64,000 nt of DNA from Microvelia longipes (Eukaryota; Arthropoda; Insecta; Hemiptera; Veliidae), in assembly GCA_018340805.1 (NCBI GenBank), contig JACMZG010001908.1, positions 14,383,145-14,447,144 of the forward strand, read 5' to 3'. The position numbers and the translations under genes are program-made. This document shows, piece after piece, positions 46,800-58,695 of the stretch. The first letter of the stretch is position 1. Every line of letters begins with the position of its first letter. The notes beneath the pieces are model-generated. The model did not search any database. It had not been told where the DNA came from and saw only the letters and a list, made by a program, of their open reading frames with translations.

Positions 46800-48640
46800 T
46801 TATTTAATACTTAAGTAAAAATGTAACATACAACCTTAAATATATCGTGCTAAAAATAATATACTAAACCATTTTAATAGTTCGTAAAGAAGTAAGGTTA
46901 TAATGTTCATGAAAGCGTGACAATGTTTTGCCAGCTCTCAAGGAGTAAAATGATACCTCCTATGTTACTATTCATTATTATATCGCCCATGTAATATTCC
47001 CAAGCTTGCGTAACATATTATGCTAACCTTATACTAGTTGAATATTAAACCTTAAACCTTAAACTAACCTAAACCTAACCTTAAACTAATGTTAAGGTTT
47101 TTTCCGCAATAAAAGTCAAAAAATTCGGCACACAAATCTTACTCATGAACTATTTACTTATTAGTAGGCTTTAGGGCTTATTGTCTAGAAAATTTAGGTC
47201 TTTCGGTGGCGACAGCGTCAATTTGAATGACCTCATCTTCTACATTGATGCGGTTACCTACCAATGACATAAATCTTCAATTCCATTTTATTTGGTTGTC
47301 ATATTTTTTTTTTCTATTAATGTTTTTGTTCTAAATCCTTTTTATAACTTGTTTCTTTTTAAAAAAATATTAATTATGAAAATTAAGCTTATTTTCTTTA
47401 TCAAATTAGCATTCTTTGGTATTTTTTGGTGAACTTTTTATGTTTTATTTTATTATTATATGCTGTGTTCTATGGTGATCATGACTCAGATCACTTGAAA
47501 CCATCAATTGAAATAATTTTTTGGAATTATATATTTTCCTAAAATCATCAAATTTTCCGAAAATGAAATTCCCTTTTCCTTTACTTCTGACAACCCAACA
47601 ACTTCATAAACGAAATTTTCTGATAAAAATTCGGCATGAGATTGACATAGCCCAAAGAATAATCAGTTTTCCACTTTAAAAAGTTATTTTATTTTGTACC
47701 AAGATTTGCTAGCACCGACTAAGCTGATAGTTGATTTATAAGATTTATAAATCCTTTAAATCTATTCATCAATTTTATGGAAAATATGAACTCACTCTGA
47801 CCTTCAATTAAATCGGAATTTTAATAAAAGATCAGAGTGATTTCAGGCTCTGTCTGTACCCTGATAAGTAAGACGTAACGAAACAGAGTGGGGCATGACA
47901 TTATGTCGCACCATCAATGATGATGAATCTCGAATGATGGAACAGTTCCATACCATTGCATTTTGCTTGTCGCTTTCTTTTCATTTCCTAAGTGTCTTTC
48001 GCACAACTATATTGAGTCAACTATTCATGTTTTGCAAAATTCGGTGGTATAAAATCATATCTATCTCTTTGCACTGTAGGACACAGGAAAGGTATAATAT
48101 TAAGCCTAATATTACATTGGAATTAAAATTGGAACTGTATTAATCACGTCGACAAATTCACTGAATTAGTAAGAAGAAAAACATTTTGATAAAATTTCGA
48201 TTAAACGTAATTACTGGGATTTTCATGACGAAATCCAAGATCAAGATAATCTTACCATATGTGTAAACACTAGTGTAAACACCTTCGAATAGAAAAACAC
48301 TTTACTAAGTGAAGATCTTGTTTACTTGATCTAGATAACTATATAATTATCCAAGTTTAGAGTCAATTTAAGACTATTTATCTCATGATTAAAGAACTCA
48401 CCGACTGATTACTCCACCTAGATAAACTTACTTCTCAACTTAACCGTATAATTACCTAGTCACGATTACTGTCCAATTTTCTTTCCTTTTGGAGTTCAAT
48501 CGAGAATGTTTGTTGTGATTAAATACACGCGCGGTATCAAATTCGCAAAAAGGTGCTTTTATTCAGTAACTAAAACTAATTTATGCGGTACATGGTTTAA
48601 ATCAGTCAGCCGGATTCCATTTTAATTTTGTTAAAATACT
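46800..48640. other. no recognised gene
   Basis: A short run of CCTTAAACCTTAAACTAACC and CTAAACCTAACC at 47050-47090 recalls degenerate telomere-type units but is only 40 bp. At 47585-47640 lies a diverged GAATTTTC/AAATTCGGC repeat terminus. The open frame at 47895-48143 has no motif. Confidence 0.4.
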
Positions 48641-48646
48641 TTGTAT

Positions 48647-48648
<2 letters not shown>

Positions 48649-48722
<74 letters not shown>
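48649..48722. repeat. (TA)n tract
   Basis: About 70 bp of alternating TA, followed by a TATTAGCTTA...AAATTTGCTAA inverted word pair. Confidence 0.9.
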
Positions 48723-48725
<3 letters not shown>

Positions 48726-49493
48726 TCTATATATATAATTGTGTGTATTAATTTTTCTCCCCTTTTATGACCTCAATCTTATTAGCTTATTTTTTCTTTG
48801 GAAATTTGCTAAAAATTAAACTATAATGTAGAAATGTCAATAAGTAGAAAAAAAGCTGAAAACGAATTAGTCATGTTATATAAAACTACATTTATTCATA
48901 ATGCATAAAATTAACTGCATTAACTTAATTTTAAAATCAGCTTGATAATTACATATTTAAATATTTTAACTTTTTTTTTAAGTATCTAAAGTGATTCGCA
49001 TAAACTTAGTGTTTTAATTTGTAAGAGACAAAAGTTTATTAACTTATAATTCTTTATAATTATATAAAGTCTATAATTAAGTCGAGTGTACTTAACCGGC
49101 TTTTACCTTATTAAGAATAAAATAGTGAAAAAAAGTAATAATTTTGCAACTTTAAACTAATCTATAGTATGATAAGCTATCAGATTGTGAGTTGGATTTG
49201 TAACCTGAGCTATATATGGTGTAACCTTGCTGTAACCTTATAAACACAAGTAATAAGGAACCGAATCATTTGGCGCCTCTTGCTTGTTTGTTCTGTAAGG
49301 TTATTCTATGTGGGTCAACGTTTTGTAAGTTAGAATTTTTGGGGGTGCCATTTGGGTTGAAATCTACACGTAAAGGATTTCAACTGAACGTTTATTTAAC
49401 ATAAATAATAAACTAATGTAAACACTGCTAACCTTTATGTAAGTTACGAATAAATATAAAATATTTTTAAAAGAGAAAATATGTAAGTATGTA

Positions 49494-49667
49494 GAACGAC
49501 TCACGGCTAAAATCAGGTGACAGCGTAGGAAAATAATGTTGAGGAACCAATAAGGTTGGCCTGATTTGAAATTGAGGGCGTGGTTTAACATCCAGGAATA
49601 AGACCTCATTGTCTCCCTCGCATAATTTTCCTACGCTGTCATCTGAGTTTAGCCGAGTGTCGTTTCT
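49494..49667. mobile_element. MITE-like element, CGGCTAAAATCAG family, copy 2
   Basis: About 174 bp with inverted ends of about 44 bp (ACGGCTAAAATCAGGTGACA, GCGTAGGAAAATAATG). The interior is the reverse complement of the copy at 35045-35215. The overlapping minus-strand frames have no domain. Confidence 0.8.
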
Positions 49668-50575
49668 GTAGTAAGTATGATAATCGTATGTTTTCAATTT
49701 TCCAGGAAGTACGTAAATTGTATATGTTTTAAATTTTCCTAAAACCAGTGAAAAAATAGTTTATTTAATTGAATCTAGTTCTGTGCTAATGGAATTTTAG
49801 CAAATTCCCAAGTTTGTATAAGTCTCTTCAGAAAGCGAAACTTAATCAGCAAAAACTTTTAATTTAGTAATAAGTATCTATCAGCGCATAGATACATCTT
49901 GTTTTGGTTACATTCCAGGTTTCGTAATTTTTTTCGCAAACACAATACTTTTTTATAGAGCTAAATGAGGAAAAGTAAAAATGGTCGGGTTTAAATCAAT
50001 ATCAAATTAATGTAGTTAAGTTAACACATCGCGCAAGTTGTTAAAATTTACAGGATTAATGATTTCTCAAGATTAATTGAATTTTTTCTAGGATTAAATA
50101 GAAATATTCTATATAAGGGATTATACTTAGCAACCTGCCTAATATGTAAGTCTTAATCTGGCCTTGACATCTCCGAAATATATTTCGGTAGGATTGAAAT
50201 AACAAACTGTTCTAGTTACCTAATACCTATTAACTCAGAACAATATAGACTGTTATTAAAAGTAATATTTAGGGTACGTTAAAAAAACACCAGTTGGTAA
50301 GGATAAACAACTAGCGGCTTCGAGGTGAATAAGAAGAGACTGCAACCAGTCTTAGCAGGATTTTAAAATTCAACTAAAAACAACGCGCAAAGTTCTCTAT
50401 TTTTTGATTAGTGGTAACTATAGAGTAATAACGAAAAAACCGAACCCATATATTAAGGTCTTATTAGTAGCACATAAACGAACTCATATATTAAGGTAAT
50501 ATTGGCTAATATTTAATACACTTGAGTTTAAAAAATATATATTTAATTGTCAAACCACAATACATAAAAAAGAAA

Positions 50576-50625
50576 AACTGACCGGTTTCGACTATTAGTT
50601 AGTCATCTTCAGAGTACTTTTTATA
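50576..50625 (-). ncRNA. hammerhead-ribozyme-like motif, left arm
   Basis: Minus strand: CUGAAGA (50606-50612), stem II GACU/AGUC with a seven-base loop, GAAA (50586-50589), palindromic ACCGGU stem III (50581-50586), then C at 50580 giving a GUC cleavage triplet. Helix I is supported by ACU/AGU plus A-U pairs further out (AAAAAG with UUUUU), better than in the right arm. All invariant core positions of a type I hammerhead are met, with a stem III that can only form between two molecules. Confidence 0.55.
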
Positions 50626-50639
50626 AACTCAAGATGATT

Positions 50640-50694
50640 TTATTTTATTACTCTGAAGATGACTAACTAATAGTCGAAACCGGTCAGTTTTTCT
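50640..50694 (+). ncRNA. hammerhead-ribozyme-like motif, right arm
   Basis: Plus strand: CUGAAGA (50653-50659), stem II GACU (50661-50664)/AGUC (50672-50675), GAAA (50676-50679), ACCGGU (50679-50684), cleavage-site C at 50685. Helix I is limited to ACU/AGU and then mismatches, so it is weaker than the opposite copy. Confidence 0.48.
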
Positions 50695-50769
50695 TTTTTA
50701 TGTATTGTGGTTTGACAATTAAATATATATTTTTTAAACTTAAGTGTATTAAATATTAACCATGTTTAA

Positions 50770-53190
50770 CATATACCACAAATCTCGGCCAAAACAACTA
50801 ATGATTTAAGGTATTATTAGTAGCACATTAACGAACCCATATATTAAGGTCTTATTAGCAGCACATAAACGCCAAGGGTCAAGGAAAGAAAGAGCATTCA
50901 GGCCTACTCCCCTCTTATTATCACCTAATATAAAATATGCATTTTTGGTATAAAAACTGCAATTTTATTCTTCTCATTCATTGTTCATTAAACTTATTTT
51001 ACTCATTTATTTAATTAATTATTTAAAATAACCTACATTTTAATTAATAATTGACAAGGCATCCAAATTATGTAGCGTTGAAATCACAGACAACCCTCTC
51101 CCATTGAAAATTAATTGCTGCGTCATTGATAAAAGCATAATTCCAGATGTCCTATTACATCGACACTGTCTGTACCGCTCCAATTTCGTCTTATGGTCTG
51201 CTCGTCTTTGAATGCAGTTCTAATAAAGGCTCTTGGACACAATATAGGAAAAGAGGTAATAAAAAGCGAAGCCGCAGATACAGGCTAAACTTGCTGATAC
51301 ATCATTCACTGATCCTTGACCTATTATAGAGAATTTTCATTAGAAAATTATGCATATGAGATTGTTTCATTATAAATCATTTGGAAAATTAGCTTGTGAT
51401 TTTTTTCTTTTATATGTCGGGCTGCTTGCAAGGATTGCATAACCCATAGAGAGGCAGAAATTCTTAGGATGTAAGGAGTGCGTAGATGGAGGAAAAAGGC
51501 TATTGACATAAATTACTGGAAAGTTATCGTTGAGGAAACTAAATTCCTACATGAAAAACTTGGTTTAAATTTTCTGGCCACATTTATTTTCCTATATTCC
51601 AACGGTGTAGGTAAGAAAAAGTAATAATTGTCTAGTTTAAATGAATAACAAATTGCCAACTATTAATTAAAAATTAAACCCTAACCAATAAAATAAACAG
51701 AGTCATAATGCTGATTACCATACAAAATCTCATATCTTTCTCATTCCTTATTATTTGTCTAAGCCACTAAAGTGGTCGAAAAGAACCTAATAGGTCACTA
51801 TAACTTAGCAAGTTCGCAAAACCTGACCCAGATAACAGATCGCAGTCGAAAACTTTATCTTTAAAATAAATAAATTAATAAGTGGAGAGAATTATTTTAC
51901 GACACAGTTGACTTAGTGCGTCACTTAAATCAGATCTTAAGATAACCTATTAGAGTCAAACCACGTGTCAAGGCTTAAATACAAACTTTCAATCTGATTT
52001 CCTTCTAAATAAGAAGATGAGTCACAACCTTCTAACAATACTTAAATCAAACCACTTCAAATTCTCTATCATTAATCTCACAAACGAGCAAAATCCTTTA
52101 TATCATTATGGCAAGAAATAAAAAAAAAATAATTTTAATCAATTTTTTGGCGAAGCAATTTTAATTTTTCATAAATGATTTCCAGTGTTGTATTTGATAA
52201 AAGCATAAAGTAAATAGTAAAAAAGCAATTGATTTTTCACGGCAATGTTTTCTTTGTTGCATAGTAGCAACTATTTTATCTACTAACGGCTGAAATTAAA
52301 CATTAATATATTATTATTTAAAATTTTATATAACATTTTTATCGGTTATAGCTAAAAATTAAGATTACAATAAATGATAAAATTAAGATAAGAAAATTAT
52401 GATTTAAATAAATAAACATATAGAAAAGAGTTTTTAAGTGCTTGCTACGTAATTTTAGAGGTTGCAAATATTGATTTAAAGTTTTTGTAACACTCACATT
52501 GTCAGGTAGAGTTGATCTTGTAATTAATGAATACCAACAATCTTTTTATGTCACTATATTTCACATTTATTCTGATTCCTTATAATTTATAGCGAAATTG
52601 GTTTGCAGTTTTAGTAATAATTTACAACTTTTCATGTTTGTAGCTTTATTTAAACATAATAAATCATCAAATAATGAAATAAGTGACAAAACAAAAAATA
52701 TAAACCTGACGACTCATAAGCAGCTGGTAAAAAATTAAATCAACTATAAATATCAATGTAGCCAATATTTTATGTAAAATTATATTTATTAAGTATTTCA
52801 TAATTATGTACAATACTAAATTTTAAGTAAAAATACATAGAAAAATATTATTATAAACAATAATCATGTTTACCAGACGAAAAACACCAAAATTTATCCA
52901 ATATCCTGCAATATAATAACCTCAAGACATTCCTTTCTCTTCCAAGGGTGTTTTGACTTTTTTACCATTACATTTAAATGTTCCATACCTCTCTAAGAGG
53001 TAGAGTATTACCAAGAAAATTTCCTGTACTGTTTAAATATTTTTTCGACAGTGTTGGTAAAATTACATATTGCAGCTTAAAAACAGTTTAGTATTGATTA
53101 ATTTTGCAGCCGTAAGTAGATAAAGTGATATTTCTTACGTCGTTTACCTACGAAACCGATTTTTGATGCCTCTCTACTCAACCTCTACAA
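50770..53190. other. AT-rich DNA without recognised genes
   Basis: No gene, RNA or clear repeat was recognised. The open frame 51147-51329 has no motif. Confidence 0.42.
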
Positions 53191-53196
53191 AATAAA

Positions 53197-53900
53197 TTAA
53201 AGTGATATAGAAATTCATACAGTAGGGGTGGGGGCGCGGGACACAGTGGTCTAACTCCCCCGAAATAAGCTGCTTTAGATGGACCTGCCCTGAGTTCACC
53301 CTTTCTCCGCTAGTGGCGGGTCAGTTCACCTTGTTCCCTATATATAAAATAATTATTTCTTCAATTCTAAGGTTAAAATTATTTAAAAGGGTCTTTAAAA
53401 ATGTTAAAAATTGTATTAATTATTTTAAAGGTATAATTTTCATAAAATGTAATAAAAATATAAACGCTGTGTTAATTTTAAGTAGACCTGATATCGTGAT
53501 AACCATGATTTGTAGACAAACATCAAAAATGTTTGTAAACAAACATCAAACCGGGAAATTATAAATTTAATTTACGTCTTCGTTGTCTCATTATAACACA
53601 TTTTTCGTAACACACGTTATCCTATTTTCTAAAAAAATTATCTTATAAGCTACTAAAAAAGAAAAAAAGTCAATGAATAAGATAAAAATTGTCTTGATGT
53701 ACATTTTTTATAAACATAAATAGAAGTATCGATTTAAACTGATAACAATAGTGATAAGAGAACAAGGTGAAAACTAGCGCTCGGTGCGGTAGTTGATGCA
53801 ACTAATCTCAGTTTTTTTCGGAGCCACCTAAAACCAGGGAGTTAGACCACTGTGTCCCCCCGCCCCGACCCCTACTGAATGAATTTCTACATCACTTTAA
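53197..53900. mobile_element. 704-bp element with long terminal inverted repeats
   Basis: The left end (TTAAAGTGAT, AGAAATTCATACAGTAGGGG, ACACAGTGGTCTAACTCCC) is repeated in inverted form at 53846-53900. The inverted repeats span about 75 bp with roughly 90% match. The interior is AT-rich and encodes no transposase; the frame at 53313-53564 has no motif. Superfamily not determined. Confidence 0.78.
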
Positions 53901-54316
53901 AATAAATCCTTCTAAAACAAATTATATGATTACATTGGGAACTTTACTATGTACACCGTAAAATTTACTCTAAATATATTATAAAATTTATTTAAGAAAT
54001 ATCTCACAGCTAAATTCATTATCTCAAATTATAAATTAAGTAAATTAAATTATATACTTTATATGCTCTTAATTATAAATTATCTTTATAATATTATTAA
54101 CAAGTATTTTAATGAATAACAAACACAAGGCTATGTATGGAATCAATTAAAATAATCTTAGAAAAAGAAATTATATCTTTTAATTAAAATAGCTAAAGAT
54201 ATCGCGAGGGACCATATGGAGGCCCTGTTGTTTTAATATACGTGATATAATTATTAAAAGTTAGTACATTTTAAACTTGATTTATAAATTTACTATTATT
54301 TATTTTATTTCTATTA

Positions 54317-54455
54317 TCTGCCTCCGTAGCCGCGAAAGTATAGTACTTGGCTTCGGCACCGGAGGTCCGGGGTCCACAGCCCAGGCTATGCTCTCAGTTT
54401 TTATGAATAGAATTTGATGTAAAAAGACTTCGCCAACTTAAGCTATACTTTGAGC
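54317..54455 (+). mobile_element. truncated tRNA-headed SINE
   Basis: TCTGCCTCCGTAGCCGCGA, GGCACCGGAGGTCCGGGGTC and ATGAATAGAATTTG match the head and body of the SINE at 36025-36262 in the opposite orientation. Similarity stops after CGCCAACTTAAGCTATACTT, so the 3' part is missing. Confidence 0.75.
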
Positions 54456-54459
54456 ATAG

Positions 54460-55545
54460 TTTATGTGACCCAGGGTGTTTATTATGAATTATTCACTATT
54501 TAAGGTTTTTATTTTTAGGTATTAACGTGTAACATGAATATGCTCAGTGTGGAGCGAAATATAGTTCAGTAAAAACAATATTCACATTGTCTCATTTGTG
54601 CCCACTCATCACAACTAAACTAATATGGAGACCAATCATGCAAATCAATCTAATATATTAAAATTAAGTACAAGTATGCTAAATTACTTAACAAGTAAGT
54701 ATAATAAGTTTTTTACAATACGGCAAGTATATTTATTTATGATTTTTGTTGGATCATAAAAGTAAAGCAGCATTGCGCAAGGTCAATGCCTGGAAGGGTG
54801 ACCGCTAAAAATAAAAAGAAACACTTTTACTTCAACATGCGGTTAATTCATTTTTTTTAATTTTAATGTTTTTACTGTGTGAGAACGAGAGAAGCGAGTC
54901 CGAAGTGTTGAGGATTAGCGTAGCGAATCTGATGTGGATATGAAAGTTCAGGGGTACCCCGTACCCAGTTTTCTACCCTTATAAAAATTTAATAAATATA
55001 ATTTTAAATATATAAATATAGTTATGAATAAATACAGAGCAATGCGCTATATCTAATAATACGCCAAATGGAACAGATGTGCGATACTAGAAGTGACCAA
55101 CATATTTGGAATCTGTTATAACTGCTATATAAAGATATTTAATAAATAATTTTATAAAAATGTTTTCTTTCTATAAGAGGAGAGTTGATTATTATGGATA
55201 TTTATCTTAATTTATAGCTATTAAATGACGCATTCAGTAAGAAAGAGTTCTGCACTCATACTACTGCATGTAGGATTTGTAAATACACATTATTAACACA
55301 GTACTACTGTATAGAAGTATACATAAGCCAGTACCTTAGAAGTAAGTACTTAGAGAAAGCTTAGTTCGGACGTCAATAGTAAATGTTCTTGTATTTTTCA
55401 GGCAGTACGGCTAAGCATAGAGAGGTTAAGCAAAAAATCTGACCGAGGTAGGTCCATAATACAGTACTTGGAGGCATTGGAAGTAAGAATTGGAAAGGGA
55501 AAATTGGACAAATGCTTTTCAAAGTGTCAAGGTCACTTGTCATTT
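54460..55545. other. no recognised gene
   Basis: A GAAGCGAGTCCGAAGTGTTG word at 54892-54911 is the inverse of the CGCTTCGCTCG-type repeat seen at 43312 and 43703. Otherwise AT-rich and without features. Confidence 0.4.
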
Positions 55546-55557
55546 GAGGTTGACACT

Positions 55558-56104
55558 CTTAGAATAATACTATATATAGAAGAAGCACTACTGATAACAC
55601 GAAAGACTGTTCACTGGTGGACTTAAGTAATGCTGCCACCCTAACAATATAAAATATTCTAAAAAAAGTTGGCAATACTTCCGGTTGCTGAATTATTATG
55701 TTCTATTATTGATGATTGTTTATTCATAAAATACTAATATAAATATCGGTGCATTACAATATTTAAAGCATTTTAAATTGTAGTTTAACGTTATTAATTA
55801 AAATTATATTAAAAGTACTCCTCGTCAACTAAATGTAGATTCTTGTAATCCGCCACCCTTTTGCCATCTAAGACCTTTTTTATTAAATACTCAGTAGGTC
55901 TTTTAAGTTATGATATTTGTTCTTTACGATCTTTCTTCATTAATAGATATTTATGACACATATTTAAAATAATATTTGGTTGTTAGGGTGGTACCCCTAC
56001 TTAAGTCCACCAGTCAACCGGCTTTCGTGTTATCAGTGGAATTGTTATTAGTTAACATTGTGTTTACGGTCCTGTGCTCCTTCTATAGATAGTATTATTC
56101 TAAG
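55558..56104. mobile_element. non-autonomous DNA transposon, 8-bp TSD family, copy 2
   Basis: A 547-bp copy of the element at 23948-24486, with the same CTTAGAATAATACTAT ends and inner words (GCTGCCACCCTAACAATAT, TTGGCAATACTTCCGGTTGC). It has its own 8-bp duplication TTGACACT at 55550-55557 and 56105-56112. The two copies differ by substitutions and gaps of one to several bases. Confidence 0.88.
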
Positions 56105-56249
56105 TTGACACTGCTAAATGAACTATGTCCTCCGTTTCTTTGACCAAGCCTCAATACATTAGAGGTAATATAGTAATGGGAAGCTTGTATCGGTTTAGAG
56201 ATTGTTGCAAGGACTGCTTTATGGTCGAAAAAAGTTACTGTCAATGCAC

Positions 56250-56400
56250 TATTTACTGTCGGTTGAAATAGAGTTTAAAAATGGATCTAGGATGCTACCT
56301 TCAGGTACACCAGCAATGATAGGAATAGAGTTGAGTGGTAGGAGCCCTGTTATACCACAAGTAATCAGGGAATCAGGTAGGAGCTCTAATTTTAAACAAA
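56250..56400 (-). pseudogene. fragment of a LINE reverse transcriptase
   Basis: On the minus strand the peptide CGITGLLPLNSIPIIAGVPE continues with GSILDPFLNS and then degenerates. GVPxGSILxPxL is the conserved motif of non-LTR retrotransposon reverse transcriptases, located just before the catalytic FADD box. Only about 40 residues can be read; the catalytic box is not visible. It is a relic of a dead insertion. Confidence 0.5.
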
Positions 56401-56409
56401 ACATTTACC

Positions 56410-57370
56410 ACCACCAAAAATGCTTACGGTTCTTCTGCTATCATTAGTTTCTCACGTTACTCTAACCTTCATGACCAAGAATATCACTTTTTACTTTATA
56501 TTAATTTGAATCAATCAATTGATAACTGTAATTATTTAATTTATAAAATTAAAAAAAAATCTATATAATGTGGATTTGAATTAAGTTATATATTTGATGT
56601 GTCTTATGGTAGACTAATACGTCGATTTAGCCATTTTTTTAACAAATCATGATTTTTATGCTATTATTTTATGGTAAAAAAAACAACGATAATAATCTAT
56701 TAAAATCATCCGTCTCCGAACAATTTCACTCACTGTAAAAAATTATGAGTATTAATTTCAAGTTCTTTATTCAACTAATCACTGATAAAAAACGTTATCA
56801 GCGTCTAATTATTAGTAATATGATTGATAATAATTATATTGACTGCAGTGATTTTATTAATACTTGTTTGTGATTGCCAGTGGGAGAGGGGACCTTTTGT
56901 TCAAACATCAAGCAATTGTAAATGAACCCACTCCTTTTTGGTTTTTATTTATTAACTAACAATAATGTATTAGACACCATGTGCCGCCGAAACAGGCGAA
57001 TACTGCCCTTGGAATTCGACAGAACTGGCATTGGTATGTAGCTAATAGGATATTAAGCGAAGCACCTTAGATCAATCCGTCATTCACGAAACATAAAAGA
57101 TCACCCCTGCGGAAAATTGTATGATAATCAAGATAAAATAAGTAACCGGGAAAGGAAACCCTAAACCTACGAAAGTCAGACCACGGGCCAATAAATAGAT
57201 AGTAACACTTATAGAGATTTACTTATAGACTGCCTCACGATCATGGAAGATTGCATTAATTGAACTATACATTTTCGGTAAGTAATAAGCCTAATAAAAT
57301 TCTCCAACACTATATTGGTGAAGTGTCAACGATTAAATCCAAAACTATAATTATAAGTATAGTAAGTGCT
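56410..57370. other. no recognised gene; putative intron or 3' flank of the Ig-domain gene
   Basis: The region following the last recognised exon donor (57373) on the minus strand. No acceptor with a following Ig-like frame was found. Confidence 0.4.
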
Positions 57371-57373
57371 TAC

Positions 57374-57506
57374 CTTAAGTCGATCTCTCAGCCAGGATAT
57401 TTCAGGTTTAGGATCTCCAACGACTTCACACAGAATCACAACTGTGTCTCCCTCAGTTGCTTCTGTAGACCTCGGTTTCGTTATAAATAAAGGAGCCTTG
57501 GAGTAT
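57374..57506 (-). CDS. Ig-domain exon 5 of a giant muscle-type protein (partial gene)
   Basis: A 133-base exon with acceptor TTGCAG before 57506 and donor AAG|GTAAGC after 57374. It enters in phase 2 (completing a Leu codon with exon 4) and ends in phase 0. It encodes APLFITKPRSTEATEGDTVV followed by ILCEVVGDPKPEISWLRDR, the A to C strands of an I-set immunoglobulin domain with the first cysteine (ILC) and the core tryptophan (ISW). The second half of this domain must lie in a further exon at lower coordinates, which was not found in the window. Such domains build the elastic or M-band proteins of muscle (Unc-89/obscurin, stretchin, titin class). Confidence 0.82.
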
Positions 57507-58467
57507 CTGCAACGATTTAAAATAATACATCTGTTAAAAGGAATGAAGTGCATTACACTATACGCTGGTGACCTCAAGCTGATGAATAGCAATCATCTAT
57601 GGTGACTTTAAATATATGAGGATGAGAAAGGCAAAATCTCTCATGCTGTATAGGTTGAGTATGACCTGATATATAAACACCATCGACATTTCTCAATATG
57701 TAATGATAAGTACAAATGGTTACGAGTTTATAATGGTTTTTAATACAAAGTCATAATAGCTCATAAGCTAGGCCTGAAAAAGGACTCATTTTTACTTTTC
57801 AAAGTTGAAGAAAATTATACTCTGCTTCTCCAATTTTGAGCAGTTCATATAGTTTTCTCAAAATTTAGGAGAAATTAAACATATTTTAATTTTCTTTATA
57901 TAAATGGTTCATGGTTGGCCACAGGTCACGTGAGTAAAATATGGACATAAAATGGTTACGACCCCTTTATTGTTGCCCCGGCCAACACAACTAATAATGT
58001 AGCACTGAGTATACCGAAAAAATAATACCAAAAATAAAACCAAAAAAAAAACATTTCTGAGCGCGCCAAAGATCCGCCAAGTAATTGCCGCAAAGCGTTT
58101 ACACCGCAGAAAAATTAAGATGGGATGCGCCGAAGTCGCGTAACACTCCTATTTTATGACCCATATTTTAACGGATAGCATAAATAGGATTTTTTATCAT
58201 AATATCGAAAATCTGATGCAAATTCATTCTTTCCAAACGATTAAATAGACCTGTTTTAAACCGTTTAGCGATGAAACAAATTAAAAACTAATCAAATTAA
58301 ACAAATTTTACTCAGTAAGCCTTTAGCGAGACTTTGGGAATAGTCTTTAAGAATTCGGGGAATACAACAAATACTGAGCCAGTACAACTATGATTGATTT
58401 GGGTTTGTTTGAATTTAATTTATTAATTATTATTTTTATATTCTTAATGTAAAATAAAAAAACTTAC
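57507..58467 (-). other. intron 4 of the Ig-domain gene
   Basis: 961 bp between donor GTAAGT (58467 side) and acceptor TTGCAG. AT-rich; no gene or clear repeat inside. Confidence 0.75.
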
Positions 58468-58695
58468 AGTGCGGGTGGCTGAACAGTTATCTCTTGCAGT
58501 TGCTGAGGAAGCCCGGTAGAGAGCACTTGGACTTGGCAGCAGGACTCGACAATACCAACAGTGTTACTAGCAGTGCATGTGTAGATACCAGCGTTCCTAG
58601 CACCGATGTTCCTTAGCCTTAGTTCTGCAGTGCCATCTCGATCTAGAGTCATCATCGTTTGTCTTGATGGTCTTAATCTAACTCCGTCTCTATGC
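58468..58695 (-). CDS. Ig-domain exon 4
   Basis: A 228-base exon, acceptor CTTGCAG before 58695, donor CACT|GTAAGT after 58468. It enters and leaves in phase 2. It completes the third Ig domain, starting with HRDGVRLRPSRQ directly after the core tryptophan, with LDRDGTAELRLRNIGARNAG and YTCTASNTVG containing the second cysteine. A linker follows (LSTGLPQQLQEITVQPPAL) leading into the next domain. The phase joins exactly with exons 3 and 5, so the reading is secure even though no transcript is available. Confidence 0.88.

Larger units (their letters stand above)
50504..50761. mobile_element. 258-bp palindromic element bearing hammerhead-like cores in both arms
   Basis: Arms 50504-50616 and 50649-50761 (113 bp each) are inverted copies, separated by 32 bases. 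They include TAATATTTAATACACTT, CAAACCACAATACATAAAAA and GACCGGTTTCGACTATTAG. Each arm holds a CUGAAGA...GAAACCGGUC motif. The element is non-coding; no target duplication was fixed. Confidence 0.88.

Noticed and set aside
47045..47095. Interstitial telomere repeat
   Set aside because: Only about 40 bp of irregular CCTTAAA and CCTAAAC words with no regular five- or six-base period.
56202..56447. Plus-strand gene of 81 codons
   Set aside because: The opposite strand of the same stretch reads a non-LTR reverse-transcriptase motif (GVPEGSIL), so the plus frame is a shadow.
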